Shown here one piece after another: positions 38,501 through 46,840 of a stretch of 51,972 nt of DNA. This stretch comes from JAHBNG01 sp039028975 (GTDB taxonomy: Bacteria; Chloroflexota; Anaerolineae; Caldilineales; Caldilineaceae). The position numbers and the translations under genes were made by a program. The notes beneath the pieces were generated by a model, which was not told the DNA's origin, ran no database searches, and worked only from the letters and a program-made list of their open reading frames with translations. The stretch lies in NCBI GenBank assembly GCA_039028975.1, contig JBCCHB010000124.1, positions 1-51,972 of the forward strand, in the 5' to 3' direction. Positions within the stretch are counted from its first letter, which is position 1, and each line of letters starts with the position of its first letter.

Positions 38501-39591
38501 CCGGCTTCGCCTGTAACAAAGACGACGCTCCCTTTTCCAGCAATGGCTTGGGTAAGAAAGCCGTCGAGCCGGGTCAGTTCAGATTCACGGGCCACAACTG
38601 GCGGCCTGTCGGTTGGCTGGTCAAGGATCGCCTCGTCGTAACCGTTCAGCTCCCCATGCAGGCTGAGCTTGTCGAAGCCAGATTCCCCTTCGACAAGCTC
38701 AGGGGACGTGAATGGCTGCGTCTCGTCTGTCTCTTCCGAAGAAATCGGCGGTAGTTGTTGGCTTTCTGCCATTTCCTTGGATTTGGCTCGAATAAGTTCG
38801 GCCTCCCCCGGTTCCGCACGATGCACGGGCGATGAGAGTCGATTAGCCCTGACCGCTTGATAAAGCTGCTCGGTCTCCGCGCTTGGCGGCACCCCCAACT
38901 CTTCCTCAAGCAGCCGCAAACACGTTTCGTACTGGCGCAAAGCAGCCGCCCACTGTCCGTGCCAAGCATAGAGTTGTATCAACTGTAGGTGGGCCGGTTC
39001 GTGGAGCGGGTCTAGCGACAGCCAGCGACGGGCGTGGGGAATGGCGTACTCATAGTTAGATTTATCAACGTAAATTTGGAGTAGACTTTGGAGATTTAGC
39101 GCCATCTGCTGGCGCAACCCTTCCGTCTGGAAGAATTGCCACTCGTCATAGTCAGGGCAATTAGGAAGGGTAAAGCCAGTCAGAAAGTCATCACGATAAA
39201 GACTAACGGCTTCGGTCAGGGAATCAAGGCTGTCAGAGCTATTTGAGGAAGACTCAGTCAACTGCCAGAATCGGTCGACGTCGCACCAGACCTCACCAGC
39301 TAGCGCGACGGTCTCCCGGTCAGCGAGCACGTGATCTTCACCGATGACCTTGCGTCCTTCAGACAGGTGGCGAGTCAACGCAGCTCTGGCCTCACTTTGA
39401 CCCACATCCGGCCACAGCAGGGTGGCCAGCGTATCGCGACGTTGTGCCTCGCCACTCACAGCCAGATAGGCTAGCATCGCCAGCACTTTCCGTCGCTGAA
39501 TCTTGACTGGGCCTTTTTCTGGATCTTTTTTGGGGCTGTCTTCCAACTCGAGCCAAGGAGGACCGAGTAGGTATAGCTTCAACTTGGCCAT
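35530..39591 (-). CDS. BTAD-STAND-TPR transcriptional activator with inserted palindromic peptides
   Basis: 1353 residues. N-terminus: winged-helix/BTAD (bacterial transcriptional activator domain), with LKLYLLGPPWLEL, RRKVLAMLAYLAV (about 32-44) and HEPAHLQLIQLYAWHGQWAAALRQYE (about 197-222). ATPase: Walker A GEAGVGKTSLVSEF (about 362) and Walker B LVLWLDDLHWVDPASAD (about 525). The rest is TPR-like. SARP/AfsR-type regulator, ligand unknown. Three stretches (residues about 292-317, 843-871, 1029-1057) are translations of palindromic elements that also occur between genes, and all keep the frame. The gene starts 7 bp after the GNAT stop, so they are probably cotranscribed. Confidence 0.88.
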   Translation of the reverse strand: MAKLKLYLLGPPWLELEDSPKKDPEKGPVKIQRRKVLAMLAYLAVSGEAQRRDTLATLLWPDVGQSEARAALTRHLSEGRKVIGEDHVLADRETVALAGEVWCDVDRFWQLTESSSNSSDSLDSLTEAVSLYRDDFLTGFTLPNCPDYDEWQFFQTEGLRQQMALNLQSLLQIYVDKSNYEYAIPHARRWLSLDPLHEPAHLQLIQLYAWHGQWAAALRQYETCLRLLEEELGVPPSAETEQLYQAVRANRLSSPVHRAEPGEAELIRAKSKEMAESQQLPPISSEETDETQPFTSPELVEGESGFDKLSLHGELNGYDEAILDQPTDRPPVVARESELTRLDGFLTQAIAGKGSVVFVTGEAGVGKTSLVSEFILHAQQRHAHLLSVVGNCNAQTGRGDPYLPFREILLLLIGDVEDKLAQGAISTVNAQRLWGFFNTSREVLVEFGPMLINTLVSGARLASRVERFATESATEDLTDIVGWLERVERLTTTEARDKLDLSQAYIFEQYAAVLQTLAAKQPLVLWLDDLHWVDPASADLLFHLCRRLVRSRILVIGTYRPEEIAVGRGNERHPLANVVSEFKRSWGDIQVDLDQAQLNDGKRFVESLLDAEPNRFEENFRQTLYNHTGGHPLFTVELLRDLRDRSVVVQDDSGHWLATQTLDWGALPARVEGIIEKRIGRLDAELQEALTIASIEGEQFTAEVVAQVHGMTPSKLVRQLSREADKEHRLIQAQGSQHLEGRRLSRYQFRHNLIQMYLYNRLDEVERAYLHDAVGHALEELYGGQATALEAHPEALAYHFYAAGLWSKALAYAQQAGEKALALQAPQDAITQFTQALDAAARLYSAPFQNPSLVSPVEAMENSGFESDRDLSQQPSAALYRLRGQAFDTLGHFDQARADYEAAQEAATELGDQYLIWQTLLDLGQLWAARDYEESKGYCQQALELAYAMDDQAAIGQSLNRLGNWLMNTGQPSEAFGCHREALEHFEALDDRLGVAATLDRLAAASFFCGNGASSVAYYKQAIPILRDIYRGRFESRRFPQRIQEKANVGFQTELSIDNQQTLISCLANLATMTLNERLAREAIRVAQEIEWRAGEAFASHNLSAVLSFRGDYGQGLAAAKNGLEVAQAIGQRVWQAACEIDLGVIYFALLAFDEARRHLERGLETAEDVGSTVMITYASGFLATLYIQQRHFDAAARLLPDLPVKPVMGRDHWLVKPATELTLIQQGAARAHHLLDQQTLPERSNWLGWLAYFYGAIPLLRGELLTELGWSGEAETELHSLLELYQEQGVRMDLWRIHLALGRVYQATGDLDEAERALATAKTIVDELAMTVTDNVLRDNFRRHALDLISVQ
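36421..36506. repeat. 85-bp palindromic element, copy 3, inside the BTAD gene
   Basis: Starts TATACTCAGTTCCGTTTG and ends CGACCGCGGTATA, with inner arms GAAAACCGACGTTT and AAACGTCGGCTTTC. It is translated as residues about 1029-1057 of the regulator (RGRFESRRFPQR...NVGFQTELS) and the reading frame is kept. Confidence 0.8.
36978..37064. repeat. 85-bp palindromic element, copy 4, inside the BTAD gene
   Basis: Starts ATAAATCGCGGTCGCTTTC and ends CGGAGCCGAGTATA, with inner arms AAAACCCGAGTTT and AAACTCGGGTTTT. It is translated as residues about 843-871 (LYSAPFQNPSLV...NSGFESDRD). Orientation opposite to copy 3. Confidence 0.8.
38643..38718. repeat. TGAGCTTGTCGAAG palindromic element inside the BTAD gene
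   Basis: Arms GGCTGAGCTTGTCGAAG (38661-38677) and CTTCGACAAGCTCAGGG (38688-38704). It is translated as SPELVEGESGFDKLSLHGEL, between the BTAD and ATPase regions. An intergenic copy is at 14827-14907. Confidence 0.8.
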
Positions 39592-39597
39592 GAAATA

Positions 39598-40143
39598 CTA
39601 TACCGCGTTCGTGCGGAGTTCATAAATATCCTCAGGTCCATCTTCGTCATCCATTTGTGACCCAATCTTGACGAAGCCGAAATGAGCAGCAATGCGTAAA
39701 GAGGGTTGATTCTCTGGGCTGATTGAGAGAATAAAGCGCGCTACCCCTTGTTGTTGCGCCCAAGTCATCATTGCCTGGCAGGCCTCCGTTGCATAGCCTT
39801 GACGTCGAAATTCGGGAAAGATGGTATAGCCAAATTCAACACCATCCGGCCCAAGCGGTCGCACGGGTTCGGGTTCGGGTGCCATATGAAATGCAATAGA
39901 ACCCACCATCGTTTGTGATGAACGGACCACGATCGCCCGTTCCATCCATGGCCGGAGTGCTGGGTTCGCGCGGACTTGCTCCAGCCGCATCTGTTTATGG
40001 TGAGAGATCGGCCACCACGCTGCGTGGATGGAGACGCCCAACAAGTGGGCCGCTTGCTCTTGCTCATCACGCATCGCGGCATCAAAGAACGCGGGCGTCA
40101 TCAAGCGTAAGTCTAGCCGTTCCGTATGGATGGTTGAAGTCAT
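39598..40143 (-). CDS. GNAT acetyltransferase (RimJ/RimL type)
   Basis: 181 residues from ATG 40143 (TTG at 40152 less likely). GNAT motif sequence: IHTERLDLRLMTP at the start, GSIAFHM (about 93), FGYTIFPEFRRQGYATEACQAMMTWA (about 115-140, acetyl-CoA loop RRQGYA) and SLRIAAHFGF near the end. It probably acetylates a small molecule or a ribosomal protein N-terminus. The stop is 7 bp before the BTAD regulator, on the same strand, so translational proximity suggests an operon. Confidence 0.88.
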   Translation of the reverse strand: MTSTIHTERLDLRLMTPAFFDAAMRDEQEQAAHLLGVSIHAAWWPISHHKQMRLEQVRANPALRPWMERAIVVRSSQTMVGSIAFHMAPEPEPVRPLGPDGVEFGYTIFPEFRRQGYATEACQAMMTWAQQQGVARFILSISPENQPSLRIAAHFGFVKIGSQMDDEDGPEDIYELRTNAV

Positions 40144-40247
40144 TTCTGGCAACCTATCTACTTCCTAATTAGGGGCGAGCCCGATACCGGTTTCTGCCCT
40201 CCATTATAGCCACATCCCCCCAATTAACCAATCAAGCGCTAAAGAAA

Positions 40248-40378
40248 GGGTGCCTTTGGGTTTCGGGGCGAGAATGTTAGCCAGTCGAGTGCGTCGCACT
40301 GTTCAGAGAAAGATCCAAGCGCCCATCCGCAATTGAACAGTGCGACGCACTCTTCTACCCCCAAACTAAAACGCACCC
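40248..40378. mobile_element. 131-bp MITE, copy 2
   Basis: Nearly identical to 16892-17021, with one extra base. It is flanked by a 9-bp direct repeat, CTAAAGAAA (40239-40247 and 40379-40387), supporting recent transposition. Confidence 0.85.
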
Positions 40379-40573
40379 CTAAAGAAACAGTTGCGTCACT
40401 AGCCGCCACTTTTGTCCTCTCAATTAGTTGGCTAGTACAGTCCGGCGTAAATCCTTGCGCAGATACATCGTTAGATATCCTGGCTGGAAGACCACTTCTA
40501 TCTATGTAACTATTTATGCGAAGATTTACTAGGTAGTGATGGTGAGTCGGGAGCCGGAAACCGAGCGGCATTA

Positions 40574-41800
40574 TCAAGTATCGAGCATGGCCCGCAACTC
40601 ATCCGCCCGCTCTAGCAATAGGTAGGTTACCTGCGCGCTTTGCTCGACCATACGCGCTTGTGACCAGCCGTAATATTTTTCCAGCCCCTCAACATCCTTA
40701 TCAAAGGCATGATCCACTGCCTCCATGTCTAGCGTGAAGATGAAGACCGAACTCATTAGATACGCATAGCGAACCTGAGCTGGATCCGCTTGCCAACCCG
40801 CATCGGTCAAGCCCTGGATGTAGCCGGCAAAGACCATCTCTTCTAGCCGTTCTGCCTCAGCAATATCCACTTTAAAATCAAGCAGCGCGGCCCACACCAA
40901 ACGGCTAATCTCCTCGCCAGGTGCGCCATAGCCAGAGAGTGCCCAGTCGAAGAGTACGGTGATTTCTGTATCGTGGTCTTTTGTGCAGTGGTCTTCTGTG
41001 CTGTTACCTTCTGCGCCACTTTCGTTGCCATGTGTGGCCTCTTTTATGGCTGCCATGTTCTCGGAATGGGCGTCGAGATGGCAGAATGTGCGCGGCAGTT
41101 CTGCGGCCCCGGCGAGAATTCGCTCACGATCCGCAACCAAACGTTCCAGTTCGGGGAGCACAGGAGTGGGGAAAGCACTACGCAACAATGTGTGTGCCCA
41201 GATTTCAGGATCACGTAACCGTTCAAGGGCCGCTTTGTTGACGGCCTCGGAGCGCAAGCCTTTGTCCGTCAGCCAGGACGCGATGGGCATGGATTTGCCC
41301 GTTAAGTAGCGGCCATTGAAAATGCCCAAATGATAGGCGGCCAGCGCATAACGTTCGAGAGGCCAATCGCCATCATAACAATCCTGAAGATCTTCCAGCC
41401 AGATCCAGCGCAAATCGGGCGTCGGTTCCATAACGCCAAAACAACGCGGGGAACGCAATCCGCTGTGGTGAGATCCACTTTTGAGGGATTGAGGAACACC
41501 TGCTTCATACAGTAAACTCTCACGCGGCCAGTAGCACCAGGATTGCTCATCGGTATCGGGGGCATCTGCGCTTTCAGGTGCCTTTATCTCTTTGAGGATG
41601 AGCGACCACGGTCGCGCCGTCACGCCATCATAGCCGGTGCCGGCAAAACGGAAAACGGTCCGTCGACCCTGCACACTCAGCGTCGTAATCTGCCACGTTT
41701 CAAGTCGCAGGGTCGAACACTCGATTGCCGCCCGCGCGAGCGGTGTAAGAATCTCGCGGTCTATGGTTTGAGCCGTCGTAGGCAACTGTCGATGCATCAT
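40574..41800 (-). CDS. Aminoglycoside-phosphotransferase-like (APH) kinase
   Basis: 408 residues, starting after AAAGGA. Kinase catalytic loop FCHLDAHSENM (about 245, HxDxxxxN) and magnesium segment VLFDWALSGYGAPGEE (about 284). The N-lobe is RTVFRFAGTGYDG and WSLILKEIKAP. APH/choline kinase-type enzymes phosphorylate small molecules; substrate unknown. A low-complexity insert (GNESGAEGNSTEDHCTKDHDTE) between the two catalytic motifs is unusual and may be a slippage expansion. The gene heads a minus-strand run of unrelated small-molecule enzymes. Confidence 0.8.
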   Translation of the reverse strand: MMHRQLPTTAQTIDREILTPLARAAIECSTLRLETWQITTLSVQGRRTVFRFAGTGYDGVTARPWSLILKEIKAPESADAPDTDEQSWCYWPRESLLYEAGVPQSLKSGSHHSGLRSPRCFGVMEPTPDLRWIWLEDLQDCYDGDWPLERYALAAYHLGIFNGRYLTGKSMPIASWLTDKGLRSEAVNKAALERLRDPEIWAHTLLRSAFPTPVLPELERLVADRERILAGAAELPRTFCHLDAHSENMAAIKEATHGNESGAEGNSTEDHCTKDHDTEITVLFDWALSGYGAPGEEISRLVWAALLDFKVDIAEAERLEEMVFAGYIQGLTDAGWQADPAQVRYAYLMSSVFIFTLDMEAVDHAFDKDVEGLEKYYGWSQARMVEQSAQVTYLLLERADELRAMLDT

Positions 41801-41872
41801 CTATATCCTTTCTCGGCAAACCGAATTCAATCTTGCTTCCATAGTGGGCCGCCCACTTGTGTATACGGCTCT

Positions 41873-42793
41873 TTATCGCGCAAACGCCTGAAAGGGGTTG
41901 ACGCACGTAAGCTGGTGAATCGTTGCTTCATCGAAGCCAGATGAGCGCATCTTGGGCAGGAAGTGGTCAACGAGGTAGGTGTAGGGTTTTGGCGTTCCGC
42001 CCCCTGGCTTGGAGGGATCATACCAGCCATGATCATGGCTAAGGAGAAGTTGGTCTCCATATCCTGCATCTAGCGCCCCACGGATGCGCTGAATATAGTA
42101 GTTGTCATCATGGGGTGCGCGTCCAATTCCATCATATTCTATCCATGCACCGCGCTGAGCAACCGCTAAATGCAAGGTGATGTCTGGCTCATTTTGAGTA
42201 TGTATCCAGATAAAGCGGTCCGTGGTGTAACCAGCCTCTTGCAGCACATCAAGCTGGTCGTTGACGACGCTACCGCGAATTGTGTGGCTGCCAATGACCG
42301 CGCCGGTGGCCGCGCCTGCTTCCGCCGCAGCGCGTAGAATTTTCTCTTCACTGGGCGTCATACCATCGTCGCTGGCACTGAGCTTGATCCACGCGGCCTG
42401 AACACCGCTTTCTTCAATTTCATCGGTTAGTTCTCTCAGCATCCAGTCACGCATTTCTGCTTGGCTAGCTGCGTGCGCCCACTTGGGTACCCATGGCTCA
42501 TGGTAGATGCCCGTCGGCACCAGCACCGGAAAATTCGTTGCCTCGGAGACTGCGCGATCGATGTCGGCCCGTCTCCCCACACTGGCTGGCGTACATTCGA
42601 CCAAAGCCGTTACACCTTGGGCCTTGATCTTCTCAATTTCTGGAGCCATCACGGCAATCACGTCGTCGGCGTTTGCCTTACGATAGTTCTCTTCTTCGAT
42701 GGGACCCAAATCAACAAAGATATGTTCGTGAGGGAGGATTAGACTTAGCTCGTCCGCACTTTTGGGGCCGAGGGTTGTGATTAAAGTTGGCAT
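41873..42793 (-). CDS. Phosphotriesterase-family metal hydrolase
   Basis: 306 residues, starting after GAGGAGC. Amidohydrolase fold of the phosphotriesterase (PTE) type: PHEHIFVDLG (HxH metal site, about 21-30), AAWIKLSASDDG (bridging Lys, about 134-145), AVIGSHT (His, about 165), FIWIHTQNEPD (His, about 194) and LLSHDHGWYD (Asp, about 250). These enzymes act as lactonases or hydrolases of phosphate triesters. The substrate is not fixed by sequence. Tail CVNPFQAFAR is the normal family end. Confidence 0.9.
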   Translation of the reverse strand: MPTLITTLGPKSADELSLILPHEHIFVDLGPIEEENYRKANADDVIAVMAPEIEKIKAQGVTALVECTPASVGRRADIDRAVSEATNFPVLVPTGIYHEPWVPKWAHAASQAEMRDWMLRELTDEIEESGVQAAWIKLSASDDGMTPSEEKILRAAAEAGAATGAVIGSHTIRGSVVNDQLDVLQEAGYTTDRFIWIHTQNEPDITLHLAVAQRGAWIEYDGIGRAPHDDNYYIQRIRGALDAGYGDQLLLSHDHGWYDPSKPGGGTPKPYTYLVDHFLPKMRSSGFDEATIHQLTCVNPFQAFAR

Positions 42794-42852
42794 ATTTGCT
42801 CCTCATCTTGCCTGAATTATTTTGCCCAAGTACCGTAAGTATCGTATCTGAC

Positions 42853-43872
42853 TCATACGCTTGTTTGCTCGTTTTCGACCTTTTTATGGAACTCTAGCCA
42901 GCCTGGCTTGGGCTTAAACCCAAGCTGCACATTGATCTGGTACATAGGATTGTTCTCTTCATTGCCGGTAATTAGATAGGTCGCTCCTCGTTGCCGTGCA
43001 TATTCGATGATACCTAGCTTGAGCGCAGTTGTAATGCCTTTGCGCCGATAACTGCGCCGCACACCAGTAAAGTTGGTGTTGAGCCTCGTAGGGTCGGCTT
43101 TGTTGTCCCAGATGCTTGAACTCCCTACGCACGTATCCCCATCAACGGCGATTAGCCATCCTTCTGGAAGAAACGACGGATGATCGAACATTTTGGCATA
43201 TTCTTCAATGGGTTCGGGCGTAAATTCACCTGTGCTTGGCTCGTCGGGCAATATCTCCATGTCCATCTCGTATATCCGTTCTATCCAGTCATCGAATCTT
43301 TCTTTTAGCTGAGAAATTGAGAGAATTTCAATGCCAAGTGATTTGACCTGATGCTGCTTCCCGGCGAAGGGCAATGGCTCAAAGGTCGTAACGTCCAACT
43401 CAGAATCTTGGTAGCGCATTTCTTGCACGTAGCCCTGGGCTTTGAGAAAGTCGAGCCGTTCAGTTTTGTCCTCCCGCCAATAGGTGACTAATCGCGTTGG
43501 TCGAGGATTTTGGTTCATCAGGCTCTGCGAGAGAGTCGTCATTGCTGCTTGTGCGATGCCGTCATCGCCGTACTCCAGAACTGCGTACTGAGGATCAACA
43601 TGAAACTCAACAAAGTATCGACCCGGATCACTCTCATATTCCATCTGACCGCACCACGCTTCCCCAATAATTTCTCCTCGTAGTTCAGTCGGCAGTGACG
43701 ACTCGTCTAGTTCAATGACAAAGCGCTGAAAAAAACGCTTCACATCTCGGGTTTTGTCTTCATACTTGAGATTTTCAACGGTATTGAGTTCATCTGGCCA
43801 GAGTGCGTTGTTGATTTCAACAATTCGCCTATATTCTTCAGCGGTTGAGTTAAACCCTCGAATTTTGAACAT
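42853..43872 (-). CDS. Tandem-GNAT N-acetyltransferase
   Basis: 339 residues. The ATG at 43872 is chosen because GAAAGGAAAG precedes it; an ATG at 43890 is weaker. Two GNAT-like halves: an N-terminal one without a clear acetyl-CoA loop and a C-terminal one with GVRRSYRRKGITTALKLGIIEYAR (about 275-298) followed by NPMYQINVQLGFKP. Function unknown; an acetyltransferase of the eis/mycothiol type is a loose guess. It lies 59 bp upstream of the PTE gene on the same strand. Confidence 0.82.
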   Translation of the reverse strand: MFKIRGFNSTAEEYRRIVEINNALWPDELNTVENLKYEDKTRDVKRFFQRFVIELDESSLPTELRGEIIGEAWCGQMEYESDPGRYFVEFHVDPQYAVLEYGDDGIAQAAMTTLSQSLMNQNPRPTRLVTYWREDKTERLDFLKAQGYVQEMRYQDSELDVTTFEPLPFAGKQHQVKSLGIEILSISQLKERFDDWIERIYEMDMEILPDEPSTGEFTPEPIEEYAKMFDHPSFLPEGWLIAVDGDTCVGSSSIWDNKADPTRLNTNFTGVRRSYRRKGITTALKLGIIEYARQRGATYLITGNEENNPMYQINVQLGFKPKPGWLEFHKKVENEQTSV

Positions 43873-43904
43873 TCTGCTTTCCTTTCTCACTGGTCAACCT
43901 CTTA

Positions 43905-44696
43905 CTATCGCTCACGATCGTTCATGCGCCACATTGCAAGGTCGCCAGCTGATTCAAATCCGATTCTCGTGTAGATCGGGACTGAGGGCGGGTCGGGATG
44001 GACACAGGTTGATAATTCAGGACGCAGTGCTACGGCGGCATGAACCAGTGCAGCGGCAAAGCCCCGGCGTCGATATTGTGGCAGTGTTGATAGGCCATAG
44101 ATACCCAGCATGTCCTCAGTTGCGTGGACAATAACGCTGGTCACCACTTTGCCATCAAACCATCCGATAATGTAATCCATGTGTGGATTTGCTAGTGTAG
44201 CGGGAGAGTGCTGTGTGAACGACTCCCACTCGGGATCAGGCAGATCCCTGTCTCCAAAACCCAGCCTGCTGGCCTCTTCGAATAGCGCAAGCTGATCTGC
44301 CGTTTTTACTAGGTCAATGGTTAGACCATCGGGTGGATTAACCTCGGAAATGGGTCCTGAGGGACGCATATACCACGGGCTTTGCATAACCTTCTCGAAG
44401 CCCAGCGGCGTTAGATCTCTTGAAGCCCAGCAGTCATAAAGTCCAAAGCCGCTGGGCTGCCAATCCTCAACGACCCTGTTCAGACCGGCGGCAAGCTCAT
44501 CATCAGACATGTGATCTGAAATTGTTGATGCGTTGAGATAGATACCTGGACCACCCGGTTGCCGCCACCAAATTGAGTCAGTGGTTGAGGTGGATATACC
44601 ATATGCTTTCACGGATGCCTCTGTCCAGGCCGTCACGTTGAGGGCCATTGAACGGGTCATTGAATGATCTGTAGATTGTTGTTTGAATTTGGTCAT
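43905..44696 (-). CDS. GNAT N-acetyltransferase
   Basis: 263 residues from ATG 44696 (the longer ORF to 44807 has a non-homologous extension). An N-terminal domain (MSDDELAAGLNRVVEDWQPSGFGLYDCW) is followed by a GNAT domain: GLTIDLVKTADQLALF, IIGWFDGKVVTSVIVHA and GIYGLSTLPQYRRRGFAAALVHAAVA (about 205-230) with VPIYTRIGFESAG. Substrate unknown. It precedes the tandem GNAT gene on the same strand (32 bp), so these two may be an operon. Confidence 0.82.
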   Translation of the reverse strand: MTKFKQQSTDHSMTRSMALNVTAWTEASVKAYGISTSTTDSIWWRQPGGPGIYLNASTISDHMSDDELAAGLNRVVEDWQPSGFGLYDCWASRDLTPLGFEKVMQSPWYMRPSGPISEVNPPDGLTIDLVKTADQLALFEEASRLGFGDRDLPDPEWESFTQHSPATLANPHMDYIIGWFDGKVVTSVIVHATEDMLGIYGLSTLPQYRRRGFAAALVHAAVALRPELSTCVHPDPPSVPIYTRIGFESAGDLAMWRMNDRER

Positions 44697-45272
44697 AGAC
44701 ACGGTTTTTCCTTTGTTCCAGTTAACATAAAGATATGAGGAAAGTCCTGCGACCAATAAAAAAAAGCCGCAGGTGTGGAATACACCTACGACTGTGTGAT
44801 AGCACAAAGTAAACGCACTGACATTATCACCATGACATCACAAGAAGGCGTATTCTCAGATTTGACGCTTGCTGAGCAAACGGTAGGACGTGGCTCAAGT
44901 TTATGAATATCATCAAATACACCTCCTTTCTGCTAGACAGACGCTTGTACGATTTGACTCCAGCTTAACATAGTTACGCGCAAGTTTCAACTGTGAAAAG
45001 ACCCGCCAAAGATACAGGTGGATTCTGTTCTGAAACCTGCCATTCACCCAATGTAGCATAGCGCGGAACAAATGAGGCTTAGTGATTCCTTCGTTATTCC
45101 CCACCCATACTACTCAATAATCTAGAACTTACCCAACGGAATCTTCGTGGGGGCTTTGTGGGAGGGTTTGTGGGGTAGTTATGGGCGGGCGGCCCGATAT
45201 ACTGGTGACACAAGTTAAAACATGGTTGCTCAAGTCAATCAACGATGAATTGCATATGAAAGGAAATGCCAC
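44697..45272. other. Divergent intergenic region
   Basis: 576 bp between the GNAT gene and the ABM gene. A short hairpin (CAGGTGTGGAATACACCT near 44771) lies at its minus-strand end. Otherwise nothing recognisable. Confidence 0.4.
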
Positions 45273-46643
45273 ATGCACAGTCAAGAAGTCACCGCTACAC
45301 TGGACCTCCCGACAGAGACAATGGAAGAGGCAGCGACACCGCTTAGGGAACCTCTGCCAACTTTCCTCGCCGAACCGTCCAGGATTGGCCAGGAGATTAG
45401 CATCACTGGCAAATGGGTGCCGACGAAAAAAGGGGTTTTGTTTAGGAAATCTGCTGAATCGAGAGAGATGGTGAAGGAGTGGGACGACATTCATGCTGAT
45501 GCCAAAGGCGATCCAGGTGTTCTGTCCACAGAAATCAATCACGCTGTTGGTGAAGAGGCCGTGCTTGTCCACCACGTCTTCAAGGCTGCGGATGCATTGG
45601 TAAACTACTTTTCCACGACAGCTACCCAGCACATGGGGGCGCTAACCAAAGTCGCCAAGCCAGAACTGCATCTCATACGCGGTGGGAACATCCCTGACGC
45701 TGCTAGAGAAGCGCTATTGGCGAAAAACGTGCCTGGGGTCTTTGGCGAATATCTCTTTGGTTTTGTGAAAGAGGACTACGAGCGTCCTGATCTAGAGAAC
45801 GCCATTATGGTCACGGCCAAATGGACCTGTAAACCGGGGGAGTCATCTCAGCTTGAAGCGCTCAAGTATTGGTGGCAGCGGGTTGCTACCGATGCATACT
45901 CGAGAGAGGAGGGTATGGTCAGGTTTGAGGCGTACCAAGCCATGGGCGAGAATGCCTTGATTATCCACGAGGTCTTTAAGGACAGTGACGAGCTGAAATT
46001 CCATCTGACCAAAGGCACAGCTGCGAAGTATAAGAACAACATAGACAAGATTGCAGCACCCGAAGCTTATTTCTTCCGTGGTCCCGTCTCGTGGACCATC
46101 AGAACATACTCGAAATTTTTACATCTACCAGCAACATACTCCAGCCTGGGAAGCATCTTTACGCAGCCAGGGGGAAGTATGAGCGATGGAACAATAGACA
46201 GTACGAGTGAATCAACTATTTTGCAAGAAGATAATTTTCAAGAAAAGAACATGAAAGGAACGAACATGAACACTCAAGAAATTACTGTATTCTACAAGTG
46301 GACGGCCAAACCTGGGAAGTTGGATGAGTTGAAGGCAATTTATCAGGACGTGTACAAAGAGATGAACGAAAATGAACCAGACAGCCTGAAGATGGAGTGC
46401 TACTTCGCTGATGAAGAGAATGCCATTATCGTGCATGATGTATTCAAGGACGGTGCAGCATTGGGCTTTCATTTAGGCGGCACGGCTGCGAACCACTTTC
46501 CCACGTTAGCAGAAATTGCGACGCCCGGCCCCTTTTTCTTCTGTGGCGATGTGCCAGAAGAATTGAAGCAGGCCGCCATTGGTATGAATATGGGCGCCGA
46601 ATTTGGTACACAAGCTTTTGGCTTCGAACGAAGTGCAGCCTAA
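45273..46643 (+). CDS. Triple ABM-domain protein (putative quinol monooxygenase)
   Basis: 456 residues with three dimeric-alpha/beta-barrel (ABM) modules: about 43-150 (ISITGKWVP), 178-275 (NAIMVTAKWTCKPGE...IIHEVFKDSDEL) and 335-440 (EITVFYKWTAKPGKLDEL...IIVHDVFKDGAALGFHL). ABM monooxygenases oxidise quinols or polyketides without a cofactor. The third module has its own preserved start, ATG 46266, with AAGGAACGAAC and the same leader (ATGAAAGGAA) as the main start, so it was probably a separate gene that fused in frame after tandem duplication. Start 45273 has AAAGGAA upstream. Confidence 0.82.
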   Translation: MHSQEVTATLDLPTETMEEAATPLREPLPTFLAEPSRIGQEISITGKWVPTKKGVLFRKSAESREMVKEWDDIHADAKGDPGVLSTEINHAVGEEAVLVHHVFKAADALVNYFSTTATQHMGALTKVAKPELHLIRGGNIPDAAREALLAKNVPGVFGEYLFGFVKEDYERPDLENAIMVTAKWTCKPGESSQLEALKYWWQRVATDAYSREEGMVRFEAYQAMGENALIIHEVFKDSDELKFHLTKGTAAKYKNNIDKIAAPEAYFFRGPVSWTIRTYSKFLHLPATYSSLGSIFTQPGGSMSDGTIDSTSESTILQEDNFQEKNMKGTNMNTQEITVFYKWTAKPGKLDELKAIYQDVYKEMNENEPDSLKMECYFADEENAIIVHDVFKDGAALGFHLGGTAANHFPTLAEIATPGPFFFCGDVPEELKQAAIGMNMGAEFGTQAFGFERSAA

Positions 46644-46684
46644 CCTGTCTGAATCGATATAGACATCCGAAAAAGATTTTCCAA

Positions 46685-46717
46685 AGACCAGACAGGTTTT
46701 GAAAACCTGTCTGGTCT
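46685..46717. terminator. Hairpin terminator after the ABM gene
   Basis: AGACCAGACAGGTTTT and its exact inverse AAAACCTGTCTGGTCT separated by one G. It lies 42 bp after the ABM stop and upstream of the DUF2156 start. No U-run follows, so it could be a repeat rather than a terminator. Confidence 0.5.
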
Positions 46718-46840
46718 GGGTGAAAGAACAGTACCTGGGTGTCTATGGTTATGAATCGTACACCAGATCTTCACAATGCCTTCACAGGCTCAAGCTATGC
46801 TGAAGACAGATGGTATCGAATGAATAGTAAGGAGACTTTG

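Noticed and set aside
45129..45632. 167-codon minus-strand ORF
   Set aside because: Antisense to the ABM gene with no support.
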